Assembly (NCBI GenBank): GCA_015061775.1
Contig: SUVY01000020.1
Coordinates: forward strand, 1-40,839
Length of the DNA: 40,839 nucleotides
Direction of reading: 5' to 3'
Source: Lentisphaerota bacterium
Lineage (GTDB): Bacteria > Verrucomicrobiota > Lentisphaeria > Victivallales > Victivallaceae
Part shown: piece by piece, positions 1 through 8,090 of the stretch
Position numbering within the stretch: position 1 is the first letter of the stretch
Layout of the letters: every line of letters begins with the position of its first letter
Notes under the pieces: generated by a model
Told to the model about the DNA's origin: nothing
Databases searched by the model: none
The model's input: the letters and a program-made list of their open reading frames with translations, nothing else
Made by a program: the position numbers and the translations under genes

Positions 1-2
1 AG

Positions 3-62
3 CCCGCCAAGCACGTTCAGAACCTGCGTGAGAAAGACCACTCGCCTTTAGAACGGAGTTGA
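3..62 (+). other. Possible 3' end of an upstream gene
   Basis: The frame beginning at base 3 is open from the window edge to a TGA at 60-62 and reads with a plausible charged composition (ends ...REKDHSPLERS). Only about 19 codons are visible and the stop lies inside the first GAACGGA repeat. It may be the tail of a real gene or chance. No family can be named. Confidence 0.25.
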
Positions 63-270
63 ACGGAATTGAACGGAGGGAACGGATAGCCGGGGCGGAG
101 AAGTATGTCGCACGCAGTTGTTTGCGGCGATGTTTGGCGTTTGGGGATGTCGCACGCAGTTGTTTGCAGAGTAATGCACGGCTAAGTTGTGGCGCAGACA
201 ATGGCGGGCGGAATACTTTTCCACATACAATATCTCCGTTCACTCCGTTCAACTCCGTTCTTATCCGTTC
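51..270. repeat. Inverted GAACGGA arrays flanking short direct repeats
   Basis: Bases 51-88 are four period-10 units of the type GAACGGAGTT. Bases 231-270 hold four units of the same motif in inverted orientation (CTCCGTTCAA type). Between them a 21-bp sequence, ATGTCGCACGCAGTTGTTTG plus C, occurs perfectly at 105-125 and 147-167 (42-bp period), with a degenerate third unit near 185-210. No convincing gene lies here: small ORFs on both strands merely translate the repeats. Function unknown; the layout (inverted ends, repetitive core) resembles a small non-autonomous element. Confidence 0.6.
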
Positions 271-305
271 GGGAGCCTTCCGTTTTCTCAAGCGTTTTGC
301 GTATG

Positions 306-334
306 TTGACAAAATATAACCAATGTGCTATATT
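306..334 (+). promoter_or_regulatory. Orphan sigma70-type promoter
   Basis: TTGACA at 306-311, a 17-bp spacer and TATATT at 329-334 give a near-ideal sigma70 promoter. No gene starts nearby: the next start codon with a ribosome binding site is at 677, beyond the dispersed repeat at 400-553. It could make a long leader for that gene or a transcript of the repeat. Confidence 0.5.
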
Positions 335-399
335 TAAATGTATAACAAAATAGCGTTTATCATCGATCCAAAAACGCTTTCACAAAAATTGGGATAATA

Positions 400-553
400 C
401 AAATAAAAAAGTTTTTTCGCTTTTCTTGAAAGGGTGAGATCCGCCGTCGCCAAGGCTATGGCGGGACAGGGGGAAAAGAATAACGAAGCCGACGTTCGGC
501 TTCTTTTCTCGTGAAAAGAAGTTTCGCCCTTCCCCCGCATCATCTCCCCATAT
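400..553 (-). repeat. Dispersed ~150-bp repeat, copy A
   Basis: This segment matches, in reverse complement, 8823-8957 and 40684-40837 almost base for base. It contains hairpins (CTTCTTTTC/GAAAAGAAG and GCCGA/TCGGC in the B/C orientation) and an A/T-rich end (AAATAAAAAAG). Short ORFs through it are shadows, since the same frames recur in each copy without a ribosome binding site. It lies between genes and looks like a MITE-like or structured intergenic repeat. Confidence 0.85.
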
Positions 554-598
554 CTGGAACAATGCTAAAAAAAATAGCGATTTTTTTCAAAATACCCC

Positions 599-626
599 TT
601 GCGAAAACCGTTTTTTTGAGTAATAT
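599..626 (+). promoter_or_regulatory. Promoter of pseudopilin gene 1
   Basis: CCCCTTGCGA precedes a 16-bp spacer and TAATAT (621-626). The CCCCTTGC -35 block is shared with the promoters of the other three pseudopilin genes. An 11-bp palindrome, TGACACTGTCA, lies between this promoter and the start codon (about 655-665). Confidence 0.55.
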
Positions 627-676
627 TACATACATAGCTTTTTATTAACATTTTTGACACTGTCAGGGAAACAACA

Positions 677-1612
677 ATGAAAAACAAAAATCTCACCATC
701 AGCAAACGGCTGACCAATTGCAAAGAAGAAGGCATTTCACCTGTCTGGAGACAGGTGAAGCTGTACAGCTTCACGCTCATCGAACTCCTGGTGGTGATCG
801 CGATCATCGCTATACTCGCGGCTATCCTTATGCCCGCTCTTTCAAGTGCGCGTGAACGCGGAAAAAGCGCGACCTGCATCAACAACCTCAAGCAAGTCGG
901 ACTTGCCAATATGAACTATATGCAAGATTACAACGGCTGGTACTTCCCCAACGAAATCAATGATATTGAAATGAAGCCCGGATACGATGCCTATGTAGGC
1001 AACTTCTGCCCGAGAGCAAAACGCAACGACGGCGCTGCATGGATATTCTATATAGGTATAACCACCGGAAGACCTAAAACCTGGAAATACCTCGGCACCA
1101 ATGTATCAAATCCGAGAAACAACGTTCTGATTTGCCCCTCCGACAACAACCCTGCCGGAAATGACCAAAAGGAAATGAAATCCCCCAATATACGCTACTT
1201 CTCTTACGGCGCAAACAACTTTGTTCACGGCAATCCCAAGGGAACCAACGTAAAAAACTGGAATGGTATCTGGATGAATGCCGCCAACTGGGGACATCAC
1301 AAACTCAAGAAAAAGCCCTCTCAGGTCGCTATGGTCACCGACCGCGATGACACCCGCGATGATGAAGGAGACCGCCTGCCGACTATCTCGTACAAGGGAA
1401 GCACCACCCTCGACACCGCGACTGCAGAACATTGGCTTGATCCTGAAGCCGGTCCCGGATGCCTTGCAGCGAGACACAACGGCAACGTTTCATCCCTGTT
1501 TGCCGACGGTCACTGCAAGCTGATCATGACTCCGATCCCCAACAGCCACACTCAAAACAGCTACTGCAACTGGCTCAATCCGACGACGCTCGACCGTACC
1601 GATCTCAACTGA
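677..1612 (+). CDS. Pseudopilin-like protein 1 (prepilin N-terminus, H-X9-DG)
   Basis: A 311-residue protein with a type IV prepilin-like N-terminus: [19 protein letters not shown] at residues 31-49, where a prepilin peptidase would cut before Phe32. The residue before the cut is Ser, not the usual Gly. A globular domain follows, with the H-X9-DG motif of prepilin-like proteins (His267, Asp277-Gly278). The start has an AGGG ribosome binding site. The 31-residue leader is unusually long because it holds an in-frame palindromic insert (692-785) also found in the next gene. Planctomycete and lentisphaere genomes carry many such proteins, presumably anchored as pseudopilins; their job is not established. 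The gene has its own promoter and terminator. Confidence 0.85.
   Translation: MKNKNLTISKRLTNCKEEGISPVWRQVKLYSFTLIELLVVIAIIAILAAILMPALSSARERGKSATCINNLKQVGLANMNYMQDYNGWYFPNEINDIEMKPGYDAYVGNFCPRAKRNDGAAWIFYIGITTGRPKTWKYLGTNVSNPRNNVLICPSDNNPAGNDQKEMKSPNIRYFSYGANNFVHGNPKGTNVKNWNGIWMNAANWGHHKLKKKPSQVAMVTDRDDTRDDEGDRLPTISYKGSTTLDTATAEHWLDPEAGPGCLAARHNGNVSSLFADGHCKLIMTPIPNSHTQNSYCNWLNPTTLDRTDLN
692..785 (+). repeat. In-frame palindromic leader insert, copy 1
   Basis: Two 16-bp segments 78 bp apart (692-707 degenerate, 770-785 TTCACGCTCATCGAAC) bracket a sequence with two overlapping palindromes. These are a 24-bp hairpin with GG loop at 736-759 and the perfect palindrome GTGAAGCTGTACAGCTTCAC at 755-774. 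They share the GTGAA segment, so they compete. The 3' arm of the second encodes the Ser-Phe-Thr of the prepilin motif. Confidence 0.8.
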
Positions 1613-1704
1613 GCGATAAAAGCTTGTCACTCCGCAGCTTGTTGCAATGTCGTCGAACCTGCTGCGGTTTGATTTCTTCACAACAATCATAATAACATCT
1701 TATT

Positions 1705-1738
1705 TCAGAAAAAACAGCTGTTTTTTCTGATTTTTTTT
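1705..1738 (+). terminator. Intrinsic terminator of pseudopilin gene 1
   Basis: A perfect 13-bp inverted repeat (TCAGAAAAAACAG / CTGTTTTTTCTGA) is followed by eight T residues, about 90 bp after the stop codon. Confidence 0.85.
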
Positions 1739-1748
1739 GCTTTCCCCC

Positions 1749-1777
1749 TTGCGGAATCAGATTTTTTATCGTAACAT
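1749..1777 (+). promoter_or_regulatory. Promoter of pseudopilin 2 / beta-helix operon
   Basis: CCCCCTTGCGG (-35 TTGCGG, 1749-1754), a 17-bp spacer and TAACAT (1772-1777) lie just behind the terminator of gene 1. This is the same CCCCTTGC block seen before the other pseudopilin genes. Confidence 0.55.
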
Positions 1778-1829
1778 TACTGAGAAAGGGAATTACCAAC
1801 TATATTTGGCAACGTCAGAAAGGTATATT

Positions 1830-2762
1830 ATGAAAAAGAAAACTCTCTTCACACTCATCGAACGGCTAACCAATTGCAAAGAAGAAGGCATTTCACCTGT
1901 CTCCAGACAGGTGAAGCTGTACAGCTTCACGCTCATCGAACTTCTGGTGGTGATCGCGATCATCGCTATACTCGCGGCTATCCTTATGCCCGCTCTATCA
2001 AGCGCGCGTGAACGCGGAAAAAGCTCCACCTGCATCAACAACCTCAAGCAGGTCGGACTTGCCAATATGGGATATCAGGAGGATAACAACGGTTGGTATA
2101 TTCCCAACTACAACTTCTACGATGTTCCCGCCGGAACCACGTTCTTTCCTGATAAAGTCATCGGAAATATCTGCCCCCGCACCTCCAAACACAGAGCCTA
2201 TATCTGGCCCTTTTATATTGGAACATCTGGATATACCAGACATTGGAAATATCTCGGTACTGACGTAAGAAAACCCAATAACGCTCTCGTCTGCCCCTCC
2301 GATCCAGATCCATCTTTCAACAACAAAGGTATGACGGGAGCAAGCGTCGGTTATTTCTCATACGCCTTCAACAACTTTATCTCTGGTAATCCTAAGAGCA
2401 AAGCAAACTGGAACGGTCTCTGGATGAATCTCTCAAACTGGGGTCACCACAAACTTAAAAAAACCGCTTCACAAATGCCGATGGCGGTTGACCGCGACGG
2501 AAACCGTGACGGTGAGGGTATCAGAGAGCCGGAATTCAGCTACAAAACCAACTGCACGATGGACCCCGGAATGTTGGATGCGTGGATAGACACCGAAAAC
2601 AGCGCGGGATACATAAGCGCAAGACACGCAGGCAGCGTTTCAACGCTCTTTGCGGACGGTCACAGCAAACTTATTCCGACTCCGATCGCCAACAGCCACA
2701 CCAACGACAACGCCGTCAATTGGGCAAACCCGCAGACTCTCGACAGAAACAACTTGAACTGA
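1830..2762 (+). CDS. Pseudopilin-like protein 2 (duplicated FTLIE leader)
   Basis: A 310-residue paralogue of the preceding pseudopilin: prepilin helix from Phe33 and an H-X9-DG motif (His266 to Asp276-Gly277). The start at 1830 follows AGAAAGG with good spacing. The leader reads [11 protein letters not shown], then 21 residues, then a second FTLIE leading into the helix. An ordinary 6-residue leader therefore seems to have been interrupted by 26 extra residues. DNA identity with gene 1 is very high for about 215 bp from the insert through the helix and then drops. The stop is 3 bp before the first beta-helix gene, so they are probably co-transcribed, which suggests the pseudopilin works with those secreted proteins (inference). 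Confidence 0.85.
   Translation: MKKKTLFTLIERLTNCKEEGISPVSRQVKLYSFTLIELLVVIAIIAILAAILMPALSSARERGKSSTCINNLKQVGLANMGYQEDNNGWYIPNYNFYDVPAGTTFFPDKVIGNICPRTSKHRAYIWPFYIGTSGYTRHWKYLGTDVRKPNNALVCPSDPDPSFNNKGMTGASVGYFSYAFNNFISGNPKSKANWNGLWMNLSNWGHHKLKKTASQMPMAVDRDGNRDGEGIREPEFSYKTNCTMDPGMLDAWIDTENSAGYISARHAGSVSTLFADGHSKLIPTPIANSHTNDNAVNWANPQTLDRNNLN
1848..1941 (+). repeat. In-frame palindromic leader insert, copy 2
   Basis: Direct repeats TTCACACTCATCGAAC (1848-1863) and TTCACGCTCATCGAAC (1926-1941), one mismatch, are exactly 78 bp apart. They flank the hairpin at 1892-1915 (CC loop) and the perfect palindrome GTGAAGCTGTACAGCTTCAC at 1911-1930. The first hairpin is the exact reverse complement of that in copy 1, where the loop is GG. 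The insert keeps the reading frame. Confidence 0.85.
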
Positions 2763-2765
2763 ATT

Positions 2766-4502
2766 ATGAAAAAACTCCTTCTTTTAGCTGTCAGCGGAAT
2801 ACTCTCATTCGTTCAGGCTCAAATCATTCACGTTTCCGCCGACGCTGCTGACGGCGGAGACGGTTCTAAAGAAAAACCTTTTGCAAAAATACAGCAGGCT
2901 CTTGACAAAGCAGCTCCGGGAGACACAGTTGAACTCGCTCCCGGAGTATATTATGAGAGGGTAAAATTTCCCCGCTCAGGAGAGTACAAAAAGCCCATCC
3001 GTCTCAACGGTCCGCGATCCGCCATCATTGACGGGTCGATACGCTTCAAGCAGGAGTGGAAAAAAATTCCGGAATACGGACCCAACGCATGGCACACAAA
3101 AGTTCCCGCTGACCTCTTCCCTTCGCAAGTGGAGCATAAGGGCAGCGGACTTGTTGTTTCTCCTCAGGGATCGATCATCCAGCTCTATGAAAAGCGGGTC
3201 GGAAATCTCAAAATAGCAACAAAAGATCCGCACAACACGTGGTATGCTCCGGAGCTTATGACCAAAGGCATCGGCAAAACCAAAATGTCCTTCATTCAGG
3301 CTCTTGCCATGTACCGCCATAAGCAGCAGGATGTTATCGTTTCATACGGAGACGGCAGGGATGTATCAAAAGAAAACATCGTCTTTTCCCCTCCCCTGCC
3401 CTCGATCGTCATCGACGGCGTTGACCGCTGTGTCGTTTCCGGAATCACCATACGCCACTCCTATCTCGGCGTGCGCGTAAAAAACTCGCTCGGCACGGTC
3501 ATCGAAGACTGCCGCATTATGCGCAGCGACCGCGGAATAGAACTCAGTCAAAACAGCGACCGCTGCACAGTTCGCTTCTGTGATATATCCATGGACCCCA
3601 TCTTCGGCTGCGATCCGTGGAAAAAAGGAAGCTGGGACGCCTGGAAAGGACACAAAATCGGCGGTTTCTGGGACAGGATCGCCATAAATATAGTAAACTC
3701 CAAAGGCGGACACCGCATCCACGACAACTATCTGCACAACCATTGGGGCGGTGTTCAGGACGCAGGAGACAACCCCGATCTTGACGTCCACCACAACTTC
3801 ATCGCCGACATCGAAGACGATGCTCTCGAACCCAACGGAACAAACCGCAACTGCCGCTGGCATCACAACTATATCATAAACAGCCGCTGCGCCTTCAGGA
3901 TAAAATGCATTCAAAAGGGTCCCATGTACGCTTATGCAAATGCGTTTTTCAACTGCAAGGAGGATTTCCGCAATTACAAGCAGCACCAATATCCAGATGC
4001 AATCGCATATATCTATCACAACACCAGCAATGCCACGGTGGGCATAAAAAATAATGCGGTAAAAATGCCTCCCGGAATGAAGAATTTTCACTATTTGAAC
4101 AACATCTTCGTCTGTGACGCCATCTACGGCGGCTCAAACGCACACAACTGGCTCGATGCAGGAAACGTCTATTTTTGCCGCACGCAAAGTGCCCTCTGGC
4201 AAAAAAGCATAGATTTGGCAAAAAAACACGGTTTCAAGTCAACCAGCAAGTTTTTCTCTCACGCAAATCACGGAGTGAATGATTTCAACAAAGGTGATTT
4301 TTCACTCAAAGAGAACTCTCCAGCCCGCAATGCCGGAATTGATTTGAGCAAGTTCGCTCTCCCCGGCATCGAAGAGTTTTCCTCACGCGATTCAGGCGCA
4401 GTTCCCTACGGAAAAGCGATGTTTAAAACTTACAGAAACAAATCAACTTTAACATACCCCCCTGCCGGTTCATGGCCGCAGGAAAAAGAAGGTGAAAAAT
4501 GA
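2766..4502 (+). CDS. Secreted right-handed beta-helix protein 1
   Basis: A 578-residue protein with a signal peptide (cleavage likely after VQA, about residue 18). An N-terminal segment, DGGDGS..PFAKIQ..LDKA.PGDTVELAPGVY.ERV, caps many parallel beta-helix enzymes. Short coils rich in Asn, His, Gly and Cys follow (HDNYLHNHWGGVQD, HHNFIADIEDDALEPNG, SRCAFRIK) in the central region. Such folds are used by polysaccharide lyases and hydrolases. No catalytic set can be assigned by eye, so the substrate is unknown; carbohydrate binding or cleavage outside the cytoplasm is inferred. It is 3 bp after pseudopilin 2 and overlaps the next paralogue by 4 bp (ATGA). Confidence 0.85.
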   Translation: MKKLLLLAVSGILSFVQAQIIHVSADAADGGDGSKEKPFAKIQQALDKAAPGDTVELAPGVYYERVKFPRSGEYKKPIRLNGPRSAIIDGSIRFKQEWKKIPEYGPNAWHTKVPADLFPSQVEHKGSGLVVSPQGSIIQLYEKRVGNLKIATKDPHNTWYAPELMTKGIGKTKMSFIQALAMYRHKQQDVIVSYGDGRDVSKENIVFSPPLPSIVIDGVDRCVVSGITIRHSYLGVRVKNSLGTVIEDCRIMRSDRGIELSQNSDRCTVRFCDISMDPIFGCDPWKKGSWDAWKGHKIGGFWDRIAINIVNSKGGHRIHDNYLHNHWGGVQDAGDNPDLDVHHNFIADIEDDALEPNGTNRNCRWHHNYIINSRCAFRIKCIQKGPMYAYANAFFNCKEDFRNYKQHQYPDAIAYIYHNTSNATVGIKNNAVKMPPGMKNFHYLNNIFVCDAIYGGSNAHNWLDAGNVYFCRTQSALWQKSIDLAKKHGFKSTSKFFSHANHGVNDFNKGDFSLKENSPARNAGIDLSKFALPGIEEFSSRDSGAVPYGKAMFKTYRNKSTLTYPPAGSWPQEKEGEK

Positions 4503-6208
4503 AAAAGAATTTACTCTTTGTATCAACTCTTATGTCTCTTGCGCTATCTGCGCAGACCATTTATGTCGCTTCCGACGCCAAAGATGGCGGAGACGGCTCA
4601 AAGGCAAACCCCTTTGCCAAAATCCAGCAGGGACTCGACAAAGCTATGCCGGGAGATACAGTTGAACTCGCTCCCGGAGTCTATTATGAAAGAGTGAAGT
4701 TCCCGCGCTCTGGAGAATACAAAAAGCCGATCCGCCTCAACGGTCCGCGCACTGCCATCATTGACGGAGCGGTAAAATTCGAACAGAAGTGGAAAAAAAT
4801 TCCCGCTTACGGTCCCAATGCGTGGCATACAAAAGTTCCGGCAATTTTCTTCCCTTCGACCGTCAGAAATCCCGGCTGCGGTCTGGTCATCGCAAAAGAT
4901 GGTCTCATCATTCAGCTCTTTGAGAAACGCGTCAAAGACACAAAAAGCAAGAAAAATGACAAACGCACCACATGGTACGCTCCCGCGCTCATGACCAAAG
5001 GTATCGGCAAATCCGGGATGAAATTCATCAAGGCACTTGCCATGTACCGCAAAAAACAGAGCGATGTCGTCGTCGCATTTGGAGACGGCCGAGATGTCTC
5101 AAAAGAAAATATGGAGTTTGCGCCTCCTATTCCATCAATAACCATCAACGGAGTTGACCGCTGTGTTGTCTCCGGAATCACCATCCGCCACTCCTACAGA
5201 GCTGTCGATATCCAAAACTCCGTCGGCTCTGTCGTCGAAGGATGCCGCGTGTTGAGAAGTGACCGCGGAGTTGAACTCGGCTCAGGCAGCGACCGGTGCA
5301 CGGTTCGCTTCTGCGAGATATCCATGGACTCGATTTTCCGCTGCACTCCCGGCATTCCGGGATCCTGGGACGCCTGGACCGGTCACAAACGCGGCGGCTA
5401 CTGGGACAGGATCGCCATAAATATCAGCAACTCCAAGGGCGGTCATCAGGTGCACGATAACTATCTGCACAACCATTGGGGCGGAGTTCAGGACACAGGA
5501 GATAATCCCAACCTCAATGTCCACCACAACCGCATAGACGAAATCGAAGATGACGGTCTCGAACCCAACGGAAGCGAAAAAAACTGCCAATGGCACCACA
5601 ATTACGTCACCCGCAGCCGTTGCGGTTTCCGCATCAAAGGTATCCAGGCGGGGCCGATGTACGCTTACGGTAACGTCTTTTTCAACAGCAAAGAGGACTT
5701 CCGCAACTTCAGAGAAACCAAAGCCGTTGCTTTCATCTATCACAACACCAGCAATGCAGCCAATGCGGTCAATAACAACAAAGTCAAAACAGCTCCGGGC
5801 GTTCCCAACTACCACTATCTCAACAACATCTTCGTTTGCGACAAGCTCTACGGAGGAACCAATGCCCTCAACTGGACTGATTCAGGAAACACCTACTTCT
5901 GCCGCACCAAGTCCGACCTCTGGCAGCAGACCATCGACAAAGCAAAATCTTTCGGTTTCAAGAGCACAAGCAAATTCTTCGACCATGCAAACCACGGTGT
6001 AAAGGATTTCGCCAAAGGAGATTTTTCTATTGCGGAAAATTCGCCAGCCCGCAACGCGGGAGCCGATTTGAGCAAATACAACCTTCCGGGAATAGAAGAG
6101 TTCTCCTCACGCGACGCCGGAGCAGTTCCCTATGGAAAGCCGATGTTTGAAACCTTCAGAAGCAAATCTGCTGTGAAATGTCCTCCAGCAGGCTCTTTCC
6201 CCAAATAA
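4499..6208 (+). CDS. Secreted right-handed beta-helix protein 2
   Basis: A 569-residue paralogue of the previous gene, colinear along its length. Signal peptide to about residue 18 (LSA|QTI), the same N-terminal cap, and the same conserved blocks (VDRCVVSGITIRHSY, HNHWGGVQDTGDNPNL, IEDDGLEPNG, SRCGFRIKGIQAGPMYAYGNVFF, and a C-terminal LPGIEEFSSRDAGAVPYGKPMF). The ATG overlaps the preceding stop, so translation is probably coupled. All three copies keep the Cys in VDRC and SRC and the acidic EDD cluster, which suggests a common structural or catalytic site. Function beyond a secreted beta-helix is not known. Confidence 0.85.
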   Translation: MKKNLLFVSTLMSLALSAQTIYVASDAKDGGDGSKANPFAKIQQGLDKAMPGDTVELAPGVYYERVKFPRSGEYKKPIRLNGPRTAIIDGAVKFEQKWKKIPAYGPNAWHTKVPAIFFPSTVRNPGCGLVIAKDGLIIQLFEKRVKDTKSKKNDKRTTWYAPALMTKGIGKSGMKFIKALAMYRKKQSDVVVAFGDGRDVSKENMEFAPPIPSITINGVDRCVVSGITIRHSYRAVDIQNSVGSVVEGCRVLRSDRGVELGSGSDRCTVRFCEISMDSIFRCTPGIPGSWDAWTGHKRGGYWDRIAINISNSKGGHQVHDNYLHNHWGGVQDTGDNPNLNVHHNRIDEIEDDGLEPNGSEKNCQWHHNYVTRSRCGFRIKGIQAGPMYAYGNVFFNSKEDFRNFRETKAVAFIYHNTSNAANAVNNNKVKTAPGVPNYHYLNNIFVCDKLYGGTNALNWTDSGNTYFCRTKSDLWQQTIDKAKSFGFKSTSKFFDHANHGVKDFAKGDFSIAENSPARNAGADLSKYNLPGIEEFSSRDAGAVPYGKPMFETFRSKSAVKCPPAGSFPK

Positions 6209-6222
6209 AACAAGAGTAGCAA

Positions 6223-8022
6223 ATGAAAAAAAATCTGGTCTTTGTATCTGCTCTCCTCGCTTTTGCGTTATCAGCGCAGACCATTTATGTCGCTTCAGAC
6301 GCCAAAGATGGCGGAGACGGTTCAAAGGCAAAACCATTCGCCAAAATCCAGCAGGGACTCGACAAAGCTATGCCGGGAGATACCGTTGAACTTGCTCCCG
6401 GAGTATATTTTGAAAGAGTAAAGTTTCCGCGCTCAGGCGAATACAAAAAACCTATCCGCCTCAACGGTCCGCGCAGTGCGGTAATCGACGCAAGCGAACA
6501 ATTTGCTCCCAAGTGGGAAAAATACCCGGAGTACGGTAAATTCGCATGGAGAACCTCAGTACCGGCAACTTTATTTCCCAAAACAGAGAATAATCAGGGC
6601 TGCGGACTTGTCATCGCCAAAGACGGTCTCATCATCCAGCTCTTTGAGCGCCGCGTAACTGCCGACAAAAACGGAAAAGTCAAAATAGAACGAGATACCG
6701 TCTGGGAAAAAAAGCACCTTATGCAATACGGTATCGGCAAAACCAAGTGGAAGCTCATAAAAGCTCTCGCCATGTACCGGGCAAAAGAACGCGATCTTAT
6801 CGTCTCTTTCGGCGATGGAAGGGATATTTCAAAGGAACAGATCATCCTGTCTCCGCCGATACCCGCAATCATGATCGACGGAGTTGACCGCTGTACTGTT
6901 TCAGGAATAACTATACGTCACGCTCAAAAAGGAGTGCTGATAAGAAACTCCTGCGGAAGTGTTGTTGAAAACTGCCGTATATTGCGCTCCGATTTCGGCG
7001 TTGAAATGCGCGGCAAAGCTGAACGATGCACTGTACGTTTCTGCGATATATCGCTCGACCCGATATTCAGATGTGATCCGCGACTCTTGGGATCATGGGA
7101 TGCGTGGAGAGGTCACAAATTTGGAGGATACTGGGACCGCATCGGCATAAATATGCTCTACACAACCGGCGGCCACCATATCCACGACAACTATATCCAC
7201 AACCACTGGGGCGGAATACAGGATATCGGCAATCCCGGACAAAATCTCGCCCTGAACGTCCACAATAACCGCATAGATGAAATAGAAGACGATGGTCTTG
7301 AACCTGACGGCGGAGAAGAGTATTCCACCTGGCACCATAACTTCGTCACCCGCAGCCGCTGCGGATTCCGCATAAAATGCATTCGCAAGGGGCCGCTCTT
7401 TGCCTATGCAAATGTTTTCCGGGACAACATTGAAGACTTCCGTAACTTCGGCACCATCAAAATCGCCCAGGCTGACGTTTTTGTCTATCACAATACCAGT
7501 ATAACCAAAGCTGCGATCAACAACAACGCTATTCCGAAAGACATCGGAACCCCGAACTTTCATTACTATAACAATATTTTCGTCTGCGACTGTATTTTTG
7601 CCGGAACGTATGCCGATCCCGACTGGCACGATGCCGGAAACGTCTATATCAGGCGCAATAACACAAAAAGTTGGCAGGAAGTCATGGATAAGGTTTTCAA
7701 ATCCGGTTTCAAATCAACGAGCAAATTCCTCGCAACAGGTAAAAGCGGTTTTACCGACTTGAAAAATGGAGATTTTTCCATTTCTCAGACCTCAGACGCA
7801 ATCAAAGCGGGAATCGATATGAGAAGCTTCAATCTTCCCGGAATGGAAGAATTTTCCTCACCTTCCCCCGATGCCGGAGCTGTCCCGTCAGGCAAACCGA
7901 TGTTCAAGGTGTTCAGAAATCCCTCAGAAGTGAAACATCTTCCGGCAGGACATTGGCCGCTCCCGGGAACAAAACTCTCTCTTCCGGAACACTTCGCAAA
8001 GCACCTGCTCAAAAACCGCTGA
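6223..8022 (+). CDS. Secreted right-handed beta-helix protein 3
   Basis: A 599-residue third paralogue. Its signal peptide and first ~60 residues are nearly identical to protein 2, so the duplication is recent at this end, and the middle is more diverged (DIGNPGQNLALNVHNNRIDEIEDDGLEPDGGEEYSTW is in the equivalent place, cited here only by position ~330-360). It has an extra ~18 residues at the C-terminus. The start follows AAGAGTAGCAA, a weak ribosome binding site, 14 bp after the previous stop. No hairpin terminator is evident downstream before the rubrerythrin promoter. A role in recognising or cleaving polysaccharide is inferred. Confidence 0.85.
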   Translation: MKKNLVFVSALLAFALSAQTIYVASDAKDGGDGSKAKPFAKIQQGLDKAMPGDTVELAPGVYFERVKFPRSGEYKKPIRLNGPRSAVIDASEQFAPKWEKYPEYGKFAWRTSVPATLFPKTENNQGCGLVIAKDGLIIQLFERRVTADKNGKVKIERDTVWEKKHLMQYGIGKTKWKLIKALAMYRAKERDLIVSFGDGRDISKEQIILSPPIPAIMIDGVDRCTVSGITIRHAQKGVLIRNSCGSVVENCRILRSDFGVEMRGKAERCTVRFCDISLDPIFRCDPRLLGSWDAWRGHKFGGYWDRIGINMLYTTGGHHIHDNYIHNHWGGIQDIGNPGQNLALNVHNNRIDEIEDDGLEPDGGEEYSTWHHNFVTRSRCGFRIKCIRKGPLFAYANVFRDNIEDFRNFGTIKIAQADVFVYHNTSITKAAINNNAIPKDIGTPNFHYYNNIFVCDCIFAGTYADPDWHDAGNVYIRRNNTKSWQEVMDKVFKSGFKSTSKFLATGKSGFTDLKNGDFSISQTSDAIKAGIDMRSFNLPGMEEFSSPSPDAGAVPSGKPMFKVFRNPSEVKHLPAGHWPLPGTKLSLPEHFAKHLLKNR

Positions 8023-8065
8023 AAATCTTGCTCAGAGTATAAAATAAAAATTTAACAAAAAAAAA

Positions 8066-8080
8066 TAGTAATAATTATCG
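8066..8080. promoter_or_regulatory. PerR-box-like site upstream of rubrerythrin
   Basis: TAGTAATAATTATCG matches 10 of the 14 fixed positions of the PerR consensus TTATAATNATTATAA, including the central TAAT.ATTAT. It lies 11 bp upstream of the -35 box. The region is very A/T-rich, so chance is possible. Confidence 0.3.
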
Positions 8081-8090
8081 ATTTTCCCAC

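Noticed and set aside
105-167. Possible mini CRISPR (two 21-bp repeats, 21-bp spacer)
   Set aside because: Repeat and spacer are shorter than in CRISPR arrays, only two perfect copies exist, no cas genes are present, and the spacer itself is part of a 42-bp tandem period.
334-562. Small ORFs in the dispersed repeat (also 8631-8996 and 40417-40782)
   Set aside because: They recur in every repeat copy, have no ribosome binding sites and begin inside other genes; they are by-products of the repeat.
1-680. Replication origin at the left end
   Set aside because: Repeats are present, but I see no DnaA-box cluster and no dnaA/dnaN-type neighbour.
3366-4091. Long antisense ORFs opposite the beta-helix genes (also 5282-5815 and 7093-7629)
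   Set aside because: Val/Ala/Ile-rich products mirror the sense codons and recur at the same place in all three paralogues; no start signals.
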